Positions 60,008 to 64,000 of a DNA stretch of 64,000 nucleotides are shown piece after piece. Every line of letters begins with the position of its first letter. Position 1 is the first letter of the stretch. Location of the stretch: assembly GCA_934541015.1 (NCBI GenBank), contig CAKTDC010000006.1, forward strand, positions 1 through 64,000. Reading direction: 5' to 3'. The stretch is from an uncultured Luteimonas sp. (GTDB taxonomy: Bacteria; Pseudomonadota; Gammaproteobacteria; Xanthomonadales; Xanthomonadaceae). The notes under the pieces were generated by a model. The model worked only from the letters and a program-made list of their open reading frames with translations, had not been told where the DNA came from and searched no databases. Position numbers and translations under genes: made by a program.

Positions 60008-61122
60008 TCCGGAGCGCGCGCGCCGAACTGCAGCCCGAGCTGGCACATCGGGCTGGCGTCCTGCAGCTGGCGGATCAGGTCCTTCTCGACCGGCGCGCCG
60101 TTGAAACGCTCGATCTCCATCTGGTACACGTCGTCGTCGCGCTCCACCTGCCAGCGGCTGATGTCGGTGCGCCGCATCGGGCTGATCCGGGCGCCCTTGG
60201 CCGTGACCAGCTGCGCCGGCAGTCCGGCCAGGGTCGAGGGCTGCGCCGGCGAGAGGTTCGTCGGCCGGTCGTCCTCGTCCTTGTCGCGCATCCGCGCCGC
60301 CATGGTCAGGAACGCGCCGGGCCCTTCTTCGTCGAACGCGGCACGCCCACCGCAGCCCACGGTCAGCGACAGGCCCTGCATCGTCCAGAAGCCGGCCTTG
60401 AACAGGCTGAAGCTGCGCGAACGGAACAGCGGCCGGCCGCTGCCGTCGGTCTGCAGGTAGCTGCCGACCAGCCGCGCCTGCACGCCTCGGGCCAGGGTGA
60501 CGCGGCTCAGCGGCGTATCGACCTGGTCGTCCTGCACCGCGAGCCGGGCCTCGGCCTCGAAATCGGCCTTCGCGCGCAGCAGGCCGGCGTAGTCCGGACG
60601 CATCTGCTTGAGCCGCTGCGCAAGCTCCGGCGTCAGCAGCGCGGTATCGGTCGCCAGCACCGACAGCCGCAGCATCGCGCCGTTGACCACGCCCGAGATC
60701 GACATCCGCTGCGGATAGTCGCCCTCGTCCAGCGGCCCGTCGATGAAATGGAACGGGAAGCCGTCGATCTCCACGCGCGCGGAATCCCGCGTATCGGGCC
60801 TGGACGCCGATTCGCTCGTACTCTCGTCGAAAGCCTCCTGCATCACGGCATTGCTGACGCCCGGGGGCGCCATGTAGCTCACCCCCAGCATCAGCCTGCG
60901 CGGTGGCCCGCCCTCGGGATCGGTCACCTCGATGTGCTGCCACTGCGCCACCGACACCGCGGACGGCCCGCGGCGCTGGTCCTCGATCCTGCGCACGGTG
61001 TATTCGAACGGCGCCTCGAAGCCGACGCCGAACAGGCCGCTGGCCTGTGCCTGCGCCAGTGCCGGCAGCGGCGCGGCGGCCAGCACCAGGCACGCCATCC
61101 AGTCACGGCATCGCCGCATCAT
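60004..61122 (-). CDS. Secreted protein of unknown function
   Basis: This 372-residue protein starts at ATG 61122 with GGGAGG seven bases upstream. The signal peptide is ACLVLAAAPLPALAQAQA. The mature part mixes beta-type segments (VSVAQWQHIEVTDPEGGPPR; ARVEIDGFPFHFIDGPLDEG; VQARLVGSYLQTDGSGRPLF) and ends SPMCQLGLQFGARAPE. I recognise no domain. It is coupled to folA by an ATGA overlap, but a secreted product is unlikely to act in folate metabolism, so the linkage may only be transcriptional. Confidence 0.75.
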   Translation of the reverse strand: MMRRCRDWMACLVLAAAPLPALAQAQASGLFGVGFEAPFEYTVRRIEDQRRGPSAVSVAQWQHIEVTDPEGGPPRRLMLGVSYMAPPGVSNAVMQEAFDESTSESASRPDTRDSARVEIDGFPFHFIDGPLDEGDYPQRMSISGVVNGAMLRLSVLATDTALLTPELAQRLKQMRPDYAGLLRAKADFEAEARLAVQDDQVDTPLSRVTLARGVQARLVGSYLQTDGSGRPLFRSRSFSLFKAGFWTMQGLSLTVGCGGRAAFDEEGPGAFLTMAARMRDKDEDDRPTNLSPAQPSTLAGLPAQLVTAKGARISPMRRTDISRWQVERDDDVYQMEIERFNGAPVEKDLIRQLQDASPMCQLGLQFGARAPE

Positions 61123-61193
61123 TCCCCGACCTCCCGCGGCCTTGCCCGCAACCCGGTGTGTGGAAGCCCTGCCCTGCATCGGACGCCAGCGGC

Positions 61194-61988
61194 TCAGACC
61201 GCCACCGGCGCCCGGATCGCCGGGTGCGGATCGTAGCCTTCGATCGCGATGTCGTCGAAGGCGAAGCCGAACAGGTCGCTCACGCCCGGCGCCAGGCGCA
61301 GGCTCGGCAGCGGCCGCGGCTGGCGCGAGAGCTGCTCGCGGGCCTGGTCGAAATGGTTCGAGTACAGGTGGGCGTCGCCGAGCGTGTGCACGAAGTCGCC
61401 CGCACGCAGGCCGGTCGCCTGCGCCACCATGTGGGTGAGCAGCGCATAGCTGGCGATGTTGAACGGCACGCCCAGGAAGATGTCGCCGCTGCGCTGGTAC
61501 AGCTGGCAGCTCAGGCGCCCGTCGACCACGTAGAACTGGAACAGGTTGTGGCAGGGCATCAGCGCCATCTTCGGCAGGTCGGCGACGTTCCAGGCGCTGA
61601 CCACCAGCCGGCGCGAGTCCGGGTTGCGGCCGATCTCGTCCAGCAGCCACTGCATCTGGTCGACGACCTGCCCGTCCGCGCCTTCCCAGCTGCGCCACTG
61701 CTTGCCGTAGACTGGCCCGAGCTCGCCGTTTTCGTCGGCCCATTCGTCCCAGATCGAGACGCCGTTGGCCTTCAGGTAGGCGATATTGGTCTCGCCCTTC
61801 AGGAACCACAGCAGCTCGTGGATGATCGAGCGCAGGTGCAGCTTCTTGGTGGTGACCAGCGGGAACCCCGCACCGAGATCGAAGCGCATCTGCCAGCCGA
61901 ACACGCTGCGCGTGCCGGTGCCGGTGCGGTCGGACTTCTCCGCGCCGTGTTCGAGCACGTGGCGCAACAGGTCCAGGTACTGCTTCAT
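61194..61988 (-). CDS. thyA: Thymidylate synthase
   Basis: ThyA methylates dUMP to dTMP using methylene-tetrahydrofolate. The 264-residue protein begins [38 protein letters not shown], with the catalytic Cys in [12 protein letters not shown] and the dUMP-binding [19 protein letters not shown]. Length equals E. coli ThyA. It is 10 bases after lgt, the common lgt-thyA pair. Confidence 0.97.
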   Translation of the reverse strand: MKQYLDLLRHVLEHGAEKSDRTGTGTRSVFGWQMRFDLGAGFPLVTTKKLHLRSIIHELLWFLKGETNIAYLKANGVSIWDEWADENGELGPVYGKQWRSWEGADGQVVDQMQWLLDEIGRNPDSRRLVVSAWNVADLPKMALMPCHNLFQFYVVDGRLSCQLYQRSGDIFLGVPFNIASYALLTHMVAQATGLRAGDFVHTLGDAHLYSNHFDQAREQLSRQPRPLPSLRLAPGVSDLFGFAFDDIAIEGYDPHPAIRAPVAV

Positions 61989-61998
61989 CGCCTCTCCG

Positions 61999-62919
61999 TC
62001 ACTTGTGCTTCGCCGCGCCTTCCGCCACAGGCGCAGGCTGCAGCACCGGCGCCCGCCGCGACCTGAGCAGCCAGTACAGCCCCAGCGCGACCAGCGGCAG
62101 CGACAGCAGCTGGCCCATGGTCAACCAGCCAAAGGCAATGTAGCCGATGTCGGCATCGGGCACGCGCACGAACTCGACCGCGAAGCGGAACACGCCGTAG
62201 AGCAGCGCGAACAGCCCGGCCACCGCGTAGCGCGGTCGCGGCCGCGAGGAGAACCACCACAGCACCGCGAACATGACCGCGCCCTCCAGGAAGGCCTGGT
62301 ACAGCTGCGACGGGTGGCGCGCGAACGGGTCGAGCACGCCGGCCTCGAACTGGGCCCGGAGCGTGCTCGCATCCATGCCGGCGAACGGCGGCGGCACGCC
62401 GCTCGGGAACACCACGCCCCAGGACGACTGCGTGTACTTGCCCCACAGTTCGCCGTTGACGAAGTTGCCGAGGCGGCCGAAGCCCAGGCCCGGAGGCACG
62501 ATCGGCGCGACGAAGTCGACCACGTCGAAGAAGTGCTGGCGGTGCTTGCGCGCCCACAGCCAGGCCGCCACCAGCACGCCGATCAGGCCACCGTGGAAGC
62601 TCATGCCGCCTTCCCAGATCCTCAGCGCCTGCATCGGGTCGTTGAGGTAGCCGTCGAAGTCGTAGAACAGGATCGAACCCAGGCGGCCGCCGAGCACCAC
62701 GCCGATCATGCCGTAGAACATCAGGTCGCCGAAGGCCTCGGAGTTCACCCCGGGCAGGCGGCCGGCGCGGATCCGCCGGCTGCCGAGCCACCAGGCCAGC
62801 AGGAACGCGGCCATGTAGGCCAGGCCATACCAGTGGATCGCCGGCTGGAACGTCCGGCCCATCAGTTCGAAGGCCGGGAACTGGATCGCGACGGGATCGA
62901 GCTGGTGCAGCCGGATCAT
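61999..62919 (-). CDS. lgt: Prolipoprotein diacylglyceryl transferase
   Basis: Lgt adds diacylglycerol to the lipobox cysteine of prelipoproteins in the inner membrane. From ATG 62919 the protein is 306 residues with about seven helices, [19 protein letters not shown] and the signature [19 protein letters not shown] longer open frame would overlap terC, and its extra residues are Arg-rich and not Lgt-like. Many lipoproteins in this window are its likely substrates. Confidence 0.96.
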   Translation of the reverse strand: MIRLHQLDPVAIQFPAFELMGRTFQPAIHWYGLAYMAAFLLAWWLGSRRIRAGRLPGVNSEAFGDLMFYGMIGVVLGGRLGSILFYDFDGYLNDPMQALRIWEGGMSFHGGLIGVLVAAWLWARKHRQHFFDVVDFVAPIVPPGLGFGRLGNFVNGELWGKYTQSSWGVVFPSGVPPPFAGMDASTLRAQFEAGVLDPFARHPSQLYQAFLEGAVMFAVLWWFSSRPRPRYAVAGLFALLYGVFRFAVEFVRVPDADIGYIAFGWLTMGQLLSLPLVALGLYWLLRSRRAPVLQPAPVAEGAAKHK

Positions 62920-62923
62920 CGGT

Positions 62924-63766
62924 TCACCCCCGACGTCCCGGACCGCGCTCGACCTCGCCCGCGAAGGAGGCGTCGGTGAGCGTCGCCGTCGCCGGATCCC
63001 CACCGGCGTCCGCGCCCGCCGCGGCCCTGCGCGCGGCCACCGAGCGCATCCACAGGTTCAGCCCCTCCACCGCGATCGAGAAGCCCATCGCGAAGTAGAT
63101 GTAGGGCTTGGGCACGTGCACGTCGAAGCCGTCGAGGATCAGCACCACGCCGATCAGCACGATGAAGGCCAGCGCCAGCATCTTCACCGTGGGGTTGTTG
63201 TCCACGAAGCGGCCCATCGGATTGGCCGCCAGCAGCATCACCCCCACCGCGGCGAGGATCGCGATCACGCAGATCGTCACCGCGATCGGGTACGGGAACT
63301 CCTGGGTCATGCCGACCGCGGTGATCACCGAATCGAGCGAGAACACGATGTCGATGACCGCGATCTGCAGGATCACCACCGCGAACACGGCGGACGCCTT
63401 CGGGCCGCCGCCCTGGTCGTCGTGCCCGCCGAAGATCATCTCGCGGATCTCCTGGATGCCCTTGACCAGCAGGAAGATGCCGCCCAGCACCAGCACCAGG
63501 TCGCGCACCGAGATGCCCATGCCGAAGAGCATGAACAGCTCCTTCTCGATCTGCGCCAGGAACGCCAGCGAGATCAGCAGCAGGATGCGGGTGACGCAGG
63601 CCAGCGCGATGCCGAACCGGCGCGCGAACGGCCGCTGCGCCTGCGGCAGCTTGCTGACCGCGATGGAGATGAACACGAGGTTGTCGATGCCCAGCACGAT
63701 CTCCAGCATGGAGAGCGTGAAGATCATCATCCACACGTTCGGGTCGGTGAAGAATTCCTGGAACAT
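62924..63766 (-). CDS. TerC family integral membrane protein
   Basis: This 280-residue protein has about seven helices and the family acidic motifs [15 protein letters not shown] and [15 protein letters not shown]. TerC relatives include manganese exporters (MntP-independent Alx/MeeF type) and tellurite-resistance proteins; here metal-ion export is the reasonable inference. It has a C-terminal Ala/Gly-rich cytoplasmic tail. Four bases separate it from lgt. Confidence 0.9.
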   Translation of the reverse strand: MFQEFFTDPNVWMMIFTLSMLEIVLGIDNLVFISIAVSKLPQAQRPFARRFGIALACVTRILLLISLAFLAQIEKELFMLFGMGISVRDLVLVLGGIFLLVKGIQEIREMIFGGHDDQGGGPKASAVFAVVILQIAVIDIVFSLDSVITAVGMTQEFPYPIAVTICVIAILAAVGVMLLAANPMGRFVDNNPTVKMLALAFIVLIGVVLILDGFDVHVPKPYIYFAMGFSIAVEGLNLWMRSVAARRAAAGADAGGDPATATLTDASFAGEVERGPGRRG

Positions 63767-63786
63767 CTAGATACCTTGCTGAGGGT

Positions 63787-64000
63787 TCACAACCATTTCG
63801 GCCCGAGCACCAGCGCCCAGACCGTCACCACGTTCAACATCGCGACGAAGACCGCTGCCGATCCCATGTCCTTGGCGCGTCCGGCCAGCTCGTGGCGCTC
63901 GTCGCCATAGCGGCCGATCACCGCCTCGATCGCCGAATTGAGCAGCTCCAGCGCCAGCACCAGCAGGCAGCTGCCCAGCAGCAGGGCGCGCTCGATGCCG
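63787..64000 (-). CDS. dgkA: Diacylglycerol kinase, 3' end only
   Basis: The last 70 codons read ERALLLGSCLLVLALELLNS, AIEAVIGRYGDERHELAGRA, KDMGSAAVFVAMLNVVTVWA and end GPKWL. This is the C-terminal half of the small membrane kinase DgkA, including the catalytic/metal-binding ELLNSAIE and the KDMGSAAV helix. The gene enters from the right edge. The stop is 20 bases before terC, so the two may be cotranscribed. Confidence 0.93.
   Translation of the reverse strand, partial: GIERALLLGSCLLVLALELLNSAIEAVIGRYGDERHELAGRAKDMGSAAVFVAMLNVVTVWALVLGPKWL

Noticed and set aside
63767..63786. Manganese (yybP-ykoY) riboswitch for terC
   Set aside because: Only 20 bases separate terC from dgkA, too short for the aptamer. 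The upstream part of the operon is outside the window.

Overview
The window is chromosomal DNA of a very GC-rich gammaproteobacterium. It is most likely a member of the Xanthomonadaceae in the Lysobacter/Luteimonas/Pseudoxanthomonas range. The pointers are the ahpC-ahpF-oxyR gene order, the conserved blocks tRNA-tuf, ychF-pth-rplY-prs-tRNAGln-ispE-lolB, hemA-prfA and lptD-surA-pdxA-rsmA-apaG-apaH, and arrays of a GGGATTC-type heptamer repeat of a kind seen in this family. I see no prophage, transposase, plasmid function or CRISPR array. Most genes are housekeeping, often joined by ATGA, GTGA or TGATG overlaps.

Layout. 1-823: the 5' end of tuf behind tRNA-Tyr, tRNA-Gly and tRNA-Thr. 824-8018 (minus): ychF, pth, rplY, prs, tRNA-Gln, ispE, lolB and a TPR gene, with heptamer inverted repeats in the gaps. 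8111-12702 (plus): hemA-prfA, then moaB, an HTH gene, a PPK2-type polyphosphate kinase and a small secreted protein. 12651-14802 (minus): acylphosphatase, a TlpA-like lipoprotein and a YihY membrane protein. 14940-17800: wrbA, DUF2069, a half-length asparaginase, sufT and a small membrane protein. 17811-23024: proton-translocating transhydrogenase (pntB, pntAB, pntAA) and pnuC on the minus strand, interrupted by a plus-strand ECF sigma/membrane protein/DUF3106 cassette. 23021-24127: a deletion scar fusing remnants of a TonB-dependent receptor and an acyl-CoA dehydrogenase-like flavoprotein. 24164-28766: two divergent DUF1631 genes in tandem. 28784-33631: nitroreductase, 5'-3' exonuclease, Nudix hydrolase, N-formylglutamate amidohydrolase, then pip and prmC on the minus strand.

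33632-38049 is the peroxide-stress locus. ahpC, ahpF and oxyR are preceded by a readable OxyR-type site abutting a good sigma-70 promoter. An orphan minus-strand intrinsic terminator lies upstream and suggests a divergent small RNA. rnk and msrA follow. 38811-49811 holds a membrane diguanylate cyclase, glnS, a cysteine-rich lipoprotein, a deaminase, rlmM, a DUF808 protein, two UbiH-family hydroxylases, a membrane protein and a cobalamin adenosyltransferase. 49834-52274 holds a histone-deacetylase-like gene whose 3' end is repeated 1.36 kb downstream, bracketing a lipoprotein cassette. 52275-64000 holds the lptD-surA-pdxA-rsmA-apaGH block, then folA, an unknown secreted protein, thyA, lgt, terC and the 3' end of dgkA.

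The strongest leads are the possible OxyR-linked divergent sRNA, a recurrent leaderless promoter pattern (-10 hexamer, 6-7 nt, then the start codon), the duplicated HDAC tail, the TonB-receptor/flavoprotein scar, the split pnt operon, the tandem DUF1631 pair and the seven-copy heptamer array abutting a start codon. All positions and motifs come from reading the sequence by eye. No database search or folding calculation was run.
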